Both the position numbers and the translations under genes were made by a program. A DNA stretch of 64,000 nucleotides from Paenibacillus sp. FSL R5-0490 (GTDB lineage: Bacteria; Bacillota; Bacilli; Bacillales; Cytobacillaceae), in contig NZ_MRTQ01000004.1 in NCBI RefSeq assembly GCF_001956215.1, positions 146,281 through 210,280 on the forward strand, written 5' to 3'. This document shows, piece after piece, positions 42,642 through 51,729 of the stretch. The notes under the pieces are model-generated. The model saw only the letters and a list, made by a program, of their open reading frames with translations. It was not told where the DNA came from and searched no databases. Numbering within the stretch: position 1 is the first letter of the stretch; each line of letters begins with the position of its first letter.

Positions 42642-43681
42642 TGTCTTATGATAAGATTTACGGTTCTCTTCTCGGGATGGCAATGGGTGATTCGGCAGGC
42701 TTTGCTGCGATGTATCATAGAGCGCTCGTACTTCCGCCTAAGAGGAGAAATCGTTTATGGAGCTTTAGCCAAATTACGGACCGGCATCGGATTAATAAAA
42801 TCTCATTGCCTTTCACACATGCCATGAGCGAGGGAATTTTAGATTTCTGCGGAACAGATGATACAGAATTTGCGATCATCGCGGCCCAAATGATTTTGGA
42901 TTGCGGGAATGAAATTACGGAAGAAAAATTACTTCATGGCTGGATGCAATATATAGTAGAACCGGAGCAGGAAATTTGGAGCGGTGTAAGTGAGAGAGCT
43001 TCTATTGAAAACATCAAAAAAGGAATCCTTCCACCGGCATCCGGCAATGACAATCCACATCACTATGATGATGGCTCAGTTTCACGTGCGGTTCCAATCG
43101 GTCTTATATATAAAAACCAGCCTGAAAAAGCTGCAAGCACAGCACAAAAAATGGCTTCTATCACAAATGCTGAAGATGGTGTCTATGCAGCTCAGGCAAT
43201 GGCTGCCAGTATAGCTGTAGCCCTATCAGGTGCTTCACCGCAGGAAATAGTGGAAGAAGGATTAAAATATGTGCCGGAAAATACCTGGATTCGCAGAAAA
43301 ATCGAGATTGCCTTAAATGTGCTGGAGGAAACCAATGGGGACGGATTTGCAGCGATACCGATATGGCAAAAGCGAGTAGTCAATGCAGTCTATAACTATG
43401 CAAATATTGCACCTGAAACACTTGCAGTGGCCTATGCCATTTTCCTAAGTACAGAAGGAGATCTGCAAAAAGGTATTCAGCTGGCCTCATTACTGCCGAA
43501 ACAGTCCGATAGCATGCCTGCAATGGCAGGTGCTCTATCAGGAGCTTTACAGGGAGCAAATGCAGTCCCCGAAACGTGGAAGGAAGCATTAGATGAAATA
43601 AAAGGAATTTGTATTCCCAGTTTACAGGGGACCAGACTTAAAGATATTGCTGCCAAATTGGCCAGCCTTGAAAATGTTTAA
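42641..43681 (+). CDS. ADP-ribosylglycohydrolase-family protein with altered metal site, ARH-2
   Basis: A 346-residue relative of ARH-1. The N-terminal motif is GMAMGDSAGFAAMYHR and GTDDTEFAII is intact, but the C-terminal metal motif GRDSDT has become KQSDSM. The first Asp is Gln, and Gly-Arg are changed too, so one metal would be bound poorly or not at all. It may be inactive, have a changed specificity, or act as a partner subunit of ARH-1, to which it is translationally coupled (TAATG). An insertion with PPKRRNRLWSFSQ lies after the first motif. It is the last gene of the first unit; a second promoter follows. Confidence 0.8.
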   Translation: MSYDKIYGSLLGMAMGDSAGFAAMYHRALVLPPKRRNRLWSFSQITDRHRINKISLPFTHAMSEGILDFCGTDDTEFAIIAAQMILDCGNEITEEKLLHGWMQYIVEPEQEIWSGVSERASIENIKKGILPPASGNDNPHHYDDGSVSRAVPIGLIYKNQPEKAASTAQKMASITNAEDGVYAAQAMAASIAVALSGASPQEIVEEGLKYVPENTWIRRKIEIALNVLEETNGDGFAAIPIWQKRVVNAVYNYANIAPETLAVAYAIFLSTEGDLQKGIQLASLLPKQSDSMPAMAGALSGALQGANAVPETWKEALDEIKGICIPSLQGTRLKDIAAKLASLENV

Positions 43682-43807
43682 CGTTTAAAAATGAGTATAT
43701 AGATAGATGCACGATTAACTCTAAGATGAGAGAAAAGAGTGATCGTGCTCCCTTATCTTTAATAAGAGCTGCCATTGAGAGATAAACCACATTGGTAGAA
43801 TAATTGG

Positions 43808-43837
43808 TTGACAGGGAACAAGGAAAGACGGTAACAT
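43808..43837 (+). promoter_or_regulatory. Promoter of the second ARH transcription unit
   Basis: TTGACA (43808-43813), 18 bases, TAACAT (43832-43837). Operator site 3 begins 14 bp after the -10 box, the same arrangement as in the first unit. Another TTGACA at 43878 overlaps no clear -10. Confidence 0.55.
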
Positions 43838-43851
43838 ATGAATATATAGTA

Positions 43852-43865
43852 TGTAACCGGTTACA
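43852..43865 (+). promoter_or_regulatory. Operator TGTAACCGGTTACA, site 3
   Basis: Perfect palindrome, the third copy in the cluster, just downstream of the predicted start point of the second unit. Confidence 0.8.
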
Positions 43866-43888
43866 TGTCTTATTTTTTTGACAAAATG

Positions 43889-43902
43889 TGTAACCGGTTA
43901 CA
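43889..43902 (+). promoter_or_regulatory. Operator TGTAACCGGTTACA, site 4
   Basis: Fourth perfect copy, flanked as GTGTAACCGGTTACAC, 37 bp from site 3 centre to centre and 55 bp before the start codon at 43958. Confidence 0.8.
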
Positions 43903-43957
43903 CAAAAATGATTATTAAATAGAAAACAGACAAAATCCAGTTAAAAGAGGTTAAAAC

Positions 43958-45316
43958 ATGACTAGCAGTGATATACGTATTGTTTCTCCGTGCGGGATAT
44001 TAGGATATGGATTTCCGGAAGAGTCTTTTAACAGGGCCTTTGAGAACAATCAAGAAATTCATGGAATTGTAGTGGATGCAGGGTCGACAGATGCAGGTCC
44101 GCATAAGCTTGGAGCAGGTGTAGCGATTGTAAGCCGCCGGGCAACCAAAAAGGATTTGGATATCATCATTAAAAATGGTGTGCCGCGGGACATTCCCATT
44201 GTTATAGGATCTGCTGGCGGAGCCGGTGCCAGGCCGCATATTGAATGGACGCTGGATATTATTAATGAAATCCTGGCAGAACGCAGCTTAACAGCTAAAA
44301 TTGCCGTGATTTGGGCAGATTTTACACAGGAAGAAATTATAAAAGCAAACCAGGAGGGGCGAATTAACCCACTAACGCCAAATATTCCATCTCTAACAGC
44401 TGAAGTCATTCGAGAAACAAACAACATTGTTGCGCAGATGGGGCACGAGCCTATTTTGGAGGCTCTCGAAAACGGAGCAAATATTGTTGTCTGTGGAAGG
44501 GCATATGATCCATCGCCATTTGCGGCAGTTGGAATTTACCGAGGCAAAGATCCTGGCCTCTCCTACCATCTTGGCAAAATACTGGAATGCGGGGCGCTGT
44601 GTGCTGAACCAGGCACAACAAAGGATTGTATCGTTGGAACATTAAAGGAAGATTCCTTCACCGTCCAATCCTTGAATCCAATTCGCAAATGTTCGCCGAT
44701 TAGTGTGAGTGCACATACTTTCTACGAAAAAGAACATCCATACATTTTGCATGGACCAGGCATCATCCTTGACCTTAGTCAATGTGAGTTTACACAAGTG
44801 AGTGACGGAGTTGTTGAGGTTAAGAATAGTAAGCTGCAAAAAAATGATCATTATTACATCAAGCTGGAAGGTGCGCGAAAGGTTGCCTATAGAACCTTTG
44901 TCATCGCAGGTGTCCGTGACCCGATCTTAGTAGGGAATATCGAAGAGATTGAGGAGCTTGTCAGAGAGCAGGTAAGGGATTATTACGAGGACATCCCAGA
45001 AGAAGATTATTCTATCAACTTCTATAATTATGGAAAAAATGGAGTGCTCGGTTCAAAAGAATCCGCACCATTCCAGGGGCATGAGATTGGTGTCATGTTT
45101 GAAGTGGTGGCCATAACACAGGAACTTGCAAACAGTATTTGCTCGAGTGTAAGATCGACATTTCTTCATTATGGATATGAAAATCGGAAATCAACAGCTG
45201 GAAATTTAGCCTTTCCATTTGCACCAAGTGATGTGGAGTTTGGACCTGTGTATGAGTTTTCTCTCTATCACCTAATGGAAATCACTGAAAGTCCATTTGT
45301 CATTGAGTATTTGTAA
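43958..45316 (+). CDS. AtuA-family protein (DUF1446)
   Basis: A 452-residue cytoplasmic protein of the DUF1446 family, named after AtuA of acyclic terpene utilisation in Pseudomonas; the biochemical role of the family is not known to me. Conserved blocks are VSPCGILGYGFPEESFNRA, VVDAGSTDAGPHKLG, GSAGGAGARPHIEW, VCGRAYDPSPFAA and GPGIILDLSQCEF. AGAGG lies before the ATG. It is the first gene of the second unit and is followed 12 bases later by a DUF4387 gene, a pairing that I recall as recurrent. The context of ribokinase and ribosyl hydrolases suggests handling of the non-sugar part of the substrate, which is inference. Confidence 0.85.
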   Translation: MTSSDIRIVSPCGILGYGFPEESFNRAFENNQEIHGIVVDAGSTDAGPHKLGAGVAIVSRRATKKDLDIIIKNGVPRDIPIVIGSAGGAGARPHIEWTLDIINEILAERSLTAKIAVIWADFTQEEIIKANQEGRINPLTPNIPSLTAEVIRETNNIVAQMGHEPILEALENGANIVVCGRAYDPSPFAAVGIYRGKDPGLSYHLGKILECGALCAEPGTTKDCIVGTLKEDSFTVQSLNPIRKCSPISVSAHTFYEKEHPYILHGPGIILDLSQCEFTQVSDGVVEVKNSKLQKNDHYYIKLEGARKVAYRTFVIAGVRDPILVGNIEEIEELVREQVRDYYEDIPEEDYSINFYNYGKNGVLGSKESAPFQGHEIGVMFEVVAITQELANSICSSVRSTFLHYGYENRKSTAGNLAFPFAPSDVEFGPVYEFSLYHLMEITESPFVIEYL

Positions 45317-45328
45317 GGAGATGAAAAC

Positions 45329-45640
45329 ATGGCTGCTTTATATGAACTGGCTAAGGTATTACGAAGTAAAAATGCAGGACCATTTGAGCTGACATTCGAT
45401 ATTTTATTTGATTCCAAGGAAGTCTATGAGCGAGTCAAGAATTCAGGGGAAATCAATGAACAAACCATTTGTGAGTTATATAACCTCTCAAAAGACCAGA
45501 TTGACCATCTCGTTTTCTATGATCAGGCACTTGGAATAAAGATTACGATTTTAAGAGATATCTCCTCAGGGACAATTGGGGACCGGGATGTATATGGGGC
45601 ACAACAGCATGCACCGTTAATGAATATACTGATTGATTAG
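45329..45640 (+). CDS. DUF4387-family protein
   Basis: A 103-residue protein with ELAKVLRSKNAGPFELTFDI, VFYDQALGIKITI and GTIGDRDVYGAQQHAPLM, the pattern of DUF4387. It usually accompanies DUF1446 proteins, either adjacent or fused, and is presumably a small subunit of the same enzyme. GGAG precedes the ATG. Confidence 0.85.
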   Translation: MAALYELAKVLRSKNAGPFELTFDILFDSKEVYERVKNSGEINEQTICELYNLSKDQIDHLVFYDQALGIKITILRDISSGTIGDRDVYGAQQHAPLMNILID

Positions 45641-45650
45641 GATGATGAAC

Positions 45651-46577
45651 ATGCAGAGAATAGCCGTTGTTGGAAGTATCAATATGGATTATTTTATTGA
45701 AAGCGAGGTACTGCCTAAATTAGGAGAAACCGTCCTGGGTGAGAATTTCTTTCTTTCCATTGGCGGTAAAGGAGCCAATCAAGCTGTGGCAGCTGCCCGA
45801 CTTGGAGGTGACGTGTCCTTATTCGGATCGGTAGGTGATGATGAGAATAGTGATCTTATTATCAAGAAGCTGGAAAAGGAAAATATCAATCTTGTAAATC
45901 TCCAATCCATAAAAGGATTGCCTACAGGAGCAGCATTTATTGAGCTTTGTCAAAGTGAGAATCGCATCATTGTAGTACCTGGTGCAAATTCGCGTACTAA
46001 TGTTGACTATGTAAAAAATGCTGCATCAGAGCTGCTGAAATACGATGTCATTGTATTCCAGCTCGAGACACCTTTAGACATGATTGAGTATCTGGTTCCT
46101 CTCCTTTATGAACACGGAAAAACGATTATTATCAACCCGGCGCCGGCACAAACACTCAGTCAAGAGCTGATTAACAAGGTGACCTATGTCACACCAAATG
46201 AACACGAATACCAATTGGTGTTTAACACAAATGATTCAATGGAAGAGCTGCTTAAAAAGCATCCAAATAAATTAATCATTACGTGCGGTTCGGAGGGAGT
46301 TCGTTTCTTTGATGGAACAGAGATTAAATTAGTTCCTTCCATTGAGGTGATCCCGGTTGATACAACTGGAGCTGGAGATACCTTTTCTGGAGCTTTCGCT
46401 GTTGCCATTGCAGAGGGGAACTGCCTTGAAGACAGTATACGTTTTGGAAACATAGCCGCTGGTTTATCGGTCACTAAAAAGGGTGCTCAAACGGGAATGC
46501 CCAAGCGAAACGAAGTGACCCAATTTGTAGAGGAAAAGGAGTATAAAGATGAAAAAGGGCATACTGAAGCAAATTAA
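45651..46577 (+). CDS. PfkB-family sugar kinase, ribokinase-like
   Basis: A 308-residue kinase. The N-terminal signature GSINMDYFIESEVLPKLGET and GGKGANQAVAAARLGGDV are those of ribokinase, and DTTGAGDTFSGAFAVAI contains the catalytic Asp and anion hole of PfkB kinases. It should phosphorylate ribose (or a close sugar or nucleoside) released in the cell. Several in-frame starts exist; AGGATG at 45639-45644 is placed six bases before the ATG at 45651. Its end overlaps the next permease gene by 29 bases, showing tight operon structure. Presence of a ribokinase next to four ribosyl-bond hydrolases is the main argument for a ribose-yielding pathway. Confidence 0.88.
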   Translation: MQRIAVVGSINMDYFIESEVLPKLGETVLGENFFLSIGGKGANQAVAAARLGGDVSLFGSVGDDENSDLIIKKLEKENINLVNLQSIKGLPTGAAFIELCQSENRIIVVPGANSRTNVDYVKNAASELLKYDVIVFQLETPLDMIEYLVPLLYEHGKTIIINPAPAQTLSQELINKVTYVTPNEHEYQLVFNTNDSMEELLKKHPNKLIITCGSEGVRFFDGTEIKLVPSIEVIPVDTTGAGDTFSGAFAVAIAEGNCLEDSIRFGNIAAGLSVTKKGAQTGMPKRNEVTQFVEEKEYKDEKGHTEAN

Positions 46578-47448
46578 ATCAAGCTGGGTCCTCTATCTTA
46601 TGCTTTTTCCAGCCCTCCTTTATTTTTCGATCTTCCACGTCGTTCCATTAATCGGAATGAAGCTGGCATTTCAGGATTACCGGATTATCGGTGATAATGT
46701 TTGGGTCGGATGGAAGCACTTTAAGGTGCTATTTAGCTCCCCAGCCTTTATGGATGTATTAAGAAATACCATCATTATTAGCGTGATGAAAATTGTATTC
46801 TTCTTTCCAATACCGATAATTTTATCATTATTGATCAATGAAGTAAGAGTTGGGAAGTTTAGGAAATATGTACAGTCCATTGTTTATCTTCCTCACTTTT
46901 TATCATGGGTCGTTATTGCGGGAATCTGGATTGCATTGCTGAATCCCGAAGATGGCGGAGTCAACGTGATTCGCAGCTTTTTCAATATGCCTTCACTTGA
47001 TTTCATGACAAGCAAGGACCATATACGCTGGGTACTGGTGTTCCAGGAAATATGGCGCAGTGCGGGATGGGATTCTATTATTTACTTGGCAGCCATTCTA
47101 AAGATAAGCCCTTCACTTTATGAAGCGGCTACAATTGACGGAGCATCCAAATTACAGCAAATGAGGTACATCACGCTGCCGTCTTTAACTTCAACAATCA
47201 TGACAGTCTTTATTTTAAATCTGGGATTTTTCATGAATGCCGGTTTTGACCAGGTCTTTAATATGATGAACACTTCTGTCATCAGCGTAATCGACATTTT
47301 AGACACTTATGTATATCGAATCGGTCTCTTAAACGGTCAATATGCATATGCCACGGCAGCAAGCCTTTTCAAAGGTGTAATTGGGGTTATCTTAATTTTA
47401 AGTACACACTTTATCTCAAAACGCTTTACCGGTAAAGGTGTTTGGTAG
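46549..47448 (+). CDS. Sugar ABC transporter permease (LplB/YteP-like)
   Basis: A 299-residue permease with six helices, the N-terminal segment YLMLFPALLYFSIFHVVPLI and the EAA loop YEAATIDGASKLQQMRYITL. It starts inside the ribokinase gene (29-base overlap) with AAGGAG upstream. Together with the next gene it forms the membrane channel for the binding protein at 40106. No ATPase gene is in the cluster. Confidence 0.93.
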   Translation: MKKGILKQIKSSWVLYLMLFPALLYFSIFHVVPLIGMKLAFQDYRIIGDNVWVGWKHFKVLFSSPAFMDVLRNTIIISVMKIVFFFPIPIILSLLINEVRVGKFRKYVQSIVYLPHFLSWVVIAGIWIALLNPEDGGVNVIRSFFNMPSLDFMTSKDHIRWVLVFQEIWRSAGWDSIIYLAAILKISPSLYEAATIDGASKLQQMRYITLPSLTSTIMTVFILNLGFFMNAGFDQVFNMMNTSVISVIDILDTYVYRIGLLNGQYAYATAASLFKGVIGVILILSTHFISKRFTGKGVW

Positions 47449-47459
47449 GAGGTGGGACG

Positions 47460-48350
47460 ATGATGAATAAATTTAAAAAACTGAGTATTTCAACCATTAT
47501 AATTTACAGCATTTTGATTTTAATTTCACTGACAGTGCTAGTTCCGCTTCTTCACTTACTGGCAATGTCGTTATCAGATCCTCTCAAGGTCCATAAGCTA
47601 AGCGGTCTGGGAATAATACCTGAAGGGTTTTCACTCATTAACTATAAAATTCTGTTATCAAACCCTCTGATTATAAAGAGTATTTTTAATACATTATTCA
47701 TAACTATTGTGGGTACGGCCGTGAATCTATTGCTTACAGCTATGACTGCATATGTGCTGGCAAGAACGAAATTTCCTGGCCGGAATTTTGTAATGATTTT
47801 CTTAATTGTAATTATGGTTTTCGAACCAGGATTAATTCCTGAATATTTACTGGTGAAAAATCTGGGATTGCTGGATACGTATGCGTCCCTCATCCTTTAT
47901 AAAACTATTAATATCTTTTACTTGTTTATCATGATGAGGTTTTTTGAGGATGTTCCTGAAAGCATCCTGGAAGCAGCCCGTATGGATGGAGCCGGACACT
48001 TCCGTATTTTTACAAAAATTATGCTGCCGTTATCCAAGCCGGCTTTGGCAACAATGGGTCTGTTTTATGGAGTTTATCACTGGAATGAATACTTCCGGGC
48101 TACGATCTACTTAACGGACACTGGTAAATGGCCGCTGCAGCTTGTACTCCGGCAATTTGTAGTAGAACGTGATAACACCTCCCTGCTGGGAGCGCAAAAC
48201 TTCCTATCCTATGATCAAATAGCAACCCTTGATTTTGCCTCCCTGCAGGCAGGAACGATTATTATCTCGGTTGTACCTTTACTGCTGATTTATCCGCTGA
48301 TTCTAAAGTATTATGCGAAGGGTGCTTTTGAAGGTGGAGTCAAAGATTGA
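47460..48350 (+). CDS. Sugar ABC transporter permease (YtcP-like)
   Basis: About 297 residues, six helices, with the EAA loop LEAARMDGAGHFRIFTKIML and the YtcP-type FRATIYLTDTGKWPLQLVLR segment. Of two adjacent ATGs, 47460 is six bases and 47463 nine bases after AGGAGGT; either may be used. The frame also extends upstream to 47442, but that lies before the ribosome site. Confidence 0.92.
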   Translation: MMNKFKKLSISTIIIYSILILISLTVLVPLLHLLAMSLSDPLKVHKLSGLGIIPEGFSLINYKILLSNPLIIKSIFNTLFITIVGTAVNLLLTAMTAYVLARTKFPGRNFVMIFLIVIMVFEPGLIPEYLLVKNLGLLDTYASLILYKTINIFYLFIMMRFFEDVPESILEAARMDGAGHFRIFTKIMLPLSKPALATMGLFYGVYHWNEYFRATIYLTDTGKWPLQLVLRQFVVERDNTSLLGAQNFLSYDQIATLDFASLQAGTIIISVVPLLLIYPLILKYYAKGAFEGGVKD

Positions 48351-48389
48351 ATATGAAATTTAAAGAATACAAAAAAAGGGGTTCTTCGT

Positions 48390-49538
48390 ATGGTTACTTT
48401 TAAAGAACGAGTCAGAGGTGTTGTTATATCCACGGCACTGGGTGATGCAATGGGAGCACCTGTTGAAAAATTAAGCTATGAAAATATTAAAAAAATGTAT
48501 AAGAGGGTTGAGTCACTCCGTACCAAATGGTACAAGGAAGATTACCCCGCAGACTTGAATTTAGGCAGGAGAAGAGGCAACGGTACAGTTACAGACGATA
48601 CTCTTATGACTGTTGCTCTCATCAACGTCTATAACAAAGAAAAAAGGCATTTAGATGCTTATGACATGGGAAACGAATATGTGAAGGAAATTGCTTTTAG
48701 AAAAACATATATCCCTGAGTTTGGCAGAGAGGCGCTTATTATTGATCGCCTATTCTACCCGGAAAAATATATTTTTATGCGTCATGTATTAGCAAATTGT
48801 GAGCCGCGTGAAGGCGGTATTGGCAATATGATCAACTGTGGGGCTGCGATGTATATTGCACCTGTTGGGATTGTAAATGCCGGAAATCCGAAGGCTGCTT
48901 ATGATGAAGCAATTTTGTTCGCCATGGGGCATCAGAGCAGCTACGGTCTGGAAGCGGCAGGTGTACTGGCAGCCTGTGTGGCAAAGGCGTTTGAAGAAAA
49001 TGTGACAGTGGAAGAAATTGTCGAGACAGCCCTTTATTTTGCTAAGGATGGAACAAAGAATGCAATACGTGATTTAACTGAAGCTGCCAGGAAATTACGT
49101 TCGGAAAAGGCAGATATGGATACGGTTATTTCTACATTCCAAAATGTGATTGGAAAATACTCGCCAATGAAAGACGATGTACACCGTAAAATGGAGAAAG
49201 TTGGTGTTCCCTCCAATCACTATACACCAAGCAGGCTTTTCTCCATTGAAGAGCTGCCGATGGCGCTGGCGTTTATTATGTTAAACGATGGAGATTATTA
49301 CGGATCCATTTTAGATGGCATCAATTCTGGCCGTGATACAGATTCCATCGGGGTAATGGCCGGTGTTATTTTAGGTGCGATGTATGGAGACAGTGTTATT
49401 CGTTCTGAGGATGTTGAGCTTTTGCAAGAAACGAACAAAATAAATTTAATCCAGACAGCTGACCATTTTTCAGAGACTGCCAAGCTGATTATTGAGCAAG
49501 ACCTGCAGCTTAATGAAAAAAGAAAGAACATTCTTTAA
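48390..49538 (+). CDS. ADP-ribosylglycohydrolase-family protein, ARH-3
   Basis: A 382-residue member of the same fold, only distantly similar to ARH-1 and ARH-2. Motifs STALGDAMGAPVEKL, VTDDTLMTVAL and SGRDTDSIGVMAGVILGAMYG are intact, so both metals should bind. It has insertions with charged loops (KWYKEDYPADLNLGRRRG) and a longer helical middle, as in the family related to DraG. AAAGGGG precedes the ATG. It follows the transporter permeases in the second unit. Confidence 0.85.
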   Translation: MVTFKERVRGVVISTALGDAMGAPVEKLSYENIKKMYKRVESLRTKWYKEDYPADLNLGRRRGNGTVTDDTLMTVALINVYNKEKRHLDAYDMGNEYVKEIAFRKTYIPEFGREALIIDRLFYPEKYIFMRHVLANCEPREGGIGNMINCGAAMYIAPVGIVNAGNPKAAYDEAILFAMGHQSSYGLEAAGVLAACVAKAFEENVTVEEIVETALYFAKDGTKNAIRDLTEAARKLRSEKADMDTVISTFQNVIGKYSPMKDDVHRKMEKVGVPSNHYTPSRLFSIEELPMALAFIMLNDGDYYGSILDGINSGRDTDSIGVMAGVILGAMYGDSVIRSEDVELLQETNKINLIQTADHFSETAKLIIEQDLQLNEKRKNIL

Positions 49539-49569
49539 AAAGAACTTTTGGGGACCAGGAGTTGAGAAT

Positions 49570-51693
49570 ATGTTACCTGAAAACTATTTAGAAAAGGTGT
49601 ATGCCGGTTTCTTAGGAATGAACGTAGGAATTCGGCTTGGTGCACCACTGGAGCCAAATGAATGGTCATATGAGAAAATACAGGAACTCCATGGTGATAT
49701 CAGGGGATATGTGAAGGATTATAAAACCTTCTCTGCTGACGATGACGCAAATGGTCCGGTTTATTTTATCCGGGCATTAATTGACGATGCTCGCGGAAGG
49801 GATCTGACACCCCAGGATGTTGCAAGAGCATGGTTAAACTATTCGCGTGAAGGAATCGGTATGTTTTGGTGGGGTGGAGATCAGATCAGCACGGAACATA
49901 CGGCTTATCTGAATCTGAAAAAAGGCATCCCTGCACCACAGTCTGGTTCGGCAGAAGTCAACGGCATCATTATGGCTGAACAAATTGGCGGGCAGATTTT
50001 TATTGATACATGGGGATTGCTGTTCCCGAATAATATTCAAAAGGCAGCAGATTATGCAGAGTTAGCGGCAAGTGTATCTCATGATAAGAATGGATTATAC
50101 GGCGCGCGTTTTATGGCGGCGTGTATTTCGAAAGCCTTTTCAGCTAAAAGTATGGATGATATTATCAAAGCAGGACTGTCCGTAATTCCAAAAGATTCCA
50201 CGTACTATGCTGTCGTTAAAGCTGTGATCGATTTTTATCAAAAGCACCCTGAGGAAGAGGATTTCCGGAAGTGCCGTCAGTATTTAGAAAAAGAGTGGGG
50301 TTATGATAAGTACACTGGAGTATGCCATATCATCCCGAATGCCGGAGTATGTGCCCTGGCTCTCATGTATGGAAAAGGGGATTTGGCCCGGACAGTTGAA
50401 ATCGCTACTATGTGCAGCTGGGATACGGATTGCAATGCAGGAAATGTTGGAACCATCGCAGGAGTTTTCGCCGGTCTTGATGGAATTCCAGGTCATTATC
50501 GTAAGCCAATCAACGATATGATCGCGACATCCAGCGTGTCTGGCTACTTGAATGTGCTGGATATCCCGACCTTCTGTAAGGAACTTGCCGTTCTTGGCTA
50601 TCAAGTGAATGGGCAGGAAGCACCTCAGCGATTATTGGAGAGTGTTCGAAACGGTGAAGTTTACTTTGATTTTACCTTGCCGGGATCAACACATGGCTTT
50701 AAGACGAATAATGCTTTTAAGACGTTATTGGGCCCATGCAGTGAAATAGGAACTGAGGAACACCGAGGTTCATTGTCTGTTCTTTTTGACAGATTTATAG
50801 AAGGCGATTTCAGTAAAATATTTTATAAGCCATTCTATCGCCGTGAAGAATTTAATGATGAAAAATATAAGCCGACTTTTGCGCCTACTGCATACAGCGG
50901 ACAAAAGGTTTCTGCAAAAGTTTTTATGGATAAATGGCAAGGCGGGGCAGATGTTTATTTGACTCCTTACGTCCGCAATAGTTTTTCAAAGGAAGACATG
51001 AAGTTGGACCGCATCACATTATGCCATCAGGAATGGCTTGATATTGAATTTGTGATTCCGGAGACTGATGGTGCATTGATTGACGAGGTTGGCTTTATTG
51101 TTGAAAGTCCTTCCCCTTCAGATAATCGTTCATTTGGAAAGTTTTACATCGGTGAGTTTCGAATCCTTGGAAATGCAGACTACTCCATCGATTTTGCCAA
51201 ACAAGCCGTGGAATTCAAATGTGTAACACCTTTTGCTCACCACCGTGGTGAATGGACACTGGAAAATGGTTTTATGATGGCTGCTGCAGGTGAGGAAGAT
51301 GCTTCTTCCTTTACAGGGAACTATTACGGCCGTGACCTTGAACTGGAAATAAGCTTTCAGCCTGTTTCTGGCACAAGCCATGGGATTATATTTAGAGCAA
51401 TTGGATCCGAACGTTATTATTGGGCAGGTTTTGACGGCAGCAATCAAGTCTCATTAATAGAAAATAACTTTGGTTTCAAGCGTATAAGAACAGTTCCATA
51501 TGAATGGAATCATGAAACTATTTATGATATTAAAGCTGTCAGCAAGGGAAATGCCGTACAGGTCGAAATCAATGGCGAGCAAGTCCTGGCTTATGAAGGC
51601 TTGGAAAATGCATATGGAATGATTGGATTTGGCCTGCTTGAAAAAGGGGAAGCAAAATTCCATCGTTTCCACGTTAAAGAAACGAACGAATAG
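49570..51693 (+). CDS. ADP-ribosylglycohydrolase fused to a lectin-like domain, ARH-4
   Basis: A 707-residue protein with no signal peptide. Residues 1-350 are an ADP-ribosylglycohydrolase domain: FLGMNVGIRLGAPLEP, FSADDDANGPVYF (in place of TDDT) and CSWDTDCNAGNVGTIAGVFAG. The metal Asp residues are mostly kept, in a divergent form. Residues about 385-530 are a beta-rich segment (VSAKVFMDKWQGGADVYLTPYV). The last 170 residues (DLELEISFQPVSGTSHGIIF, YYWAGFD, VQVEINGEQVLAYEG, MIGFGLLEKGEAKF) look like a LamG/DUF1080 concanavalin-type jelly roll, usually sugar-binding. The frame opens at 49492 inside the preceding gene, but AGGAG eight bases before the ATG at 49570 decides the start. Confidence 0.83.
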   Translation: MLPENYLEKVYAGFLGMNVGIRLGAPLEPNEWSYEKIQELHGDIRGYVKDYKTFSADDDANGPVYFIRALIDDARGRDLTPQDVARAWLNYSREGIGMFWWGGDQISTEHTAYLNLKKGIPAPQSGSAEVNGIIMAEQIGGQIFIDTWGLLFPNNIQKAADYAELAASVSHDKNGLYGARFMAACISKAFSAKSMDDIIKAGLSVIPKDSTYYAVVKAVIDFYQKHPEEEDFRKCRQYLEKEWGYDKYTGVCHIIPNAGVCALALMYGKGDLARTVEIATMCSWDTDCNAGNVGTIAGVFAGLDGIPGHYRKPINDMIATSSVSGYLNVLDIPTFCKELAVLGYQVNGQEAPQRLLESVRNGEVYFDFTLPGSTHGFKTNNAFKTLLGPCSEIGTEEHRGSLSVLFDRFIEGDFSKIFYKPFYRREEFNDEKYKPTFAPTAYSGQKVSAKVFMDKWQGGADVYLTPYVRNSFSKEDMKLDRITLCHQEWLDIEFVIPETDGALIDEVGFIVESPSPSDNRSFGKFYIGEFRILGNADYSIDFAKQAVEFKCVTPFAHHRGEWTLENGFMMAAAGEEDASSFTGNYYGRDLELEISFQPVSGTSHGIIFRAIGSERYYWAGFDGSNQVSLIENNFGFKRIRTVPYEWNHETIYDIKAVSKGNAVQVEINGEQVLAYEGLENAYGMIGFGLLEKGEAKFHRFHVKETNE

Positions 51694-51729
51694 TTTAAGA
51701 CAGAAAAATCCTTTCAAAGGAGAATTTTC

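Noticed and set aside
43878..43920. Second sigma-A promoter with TTGACA at 43878
   Set aside because: No -10 box at 16-18 bp; the spacer is occupied by operator site 4. The TTGACA at 43808 has a better partner.
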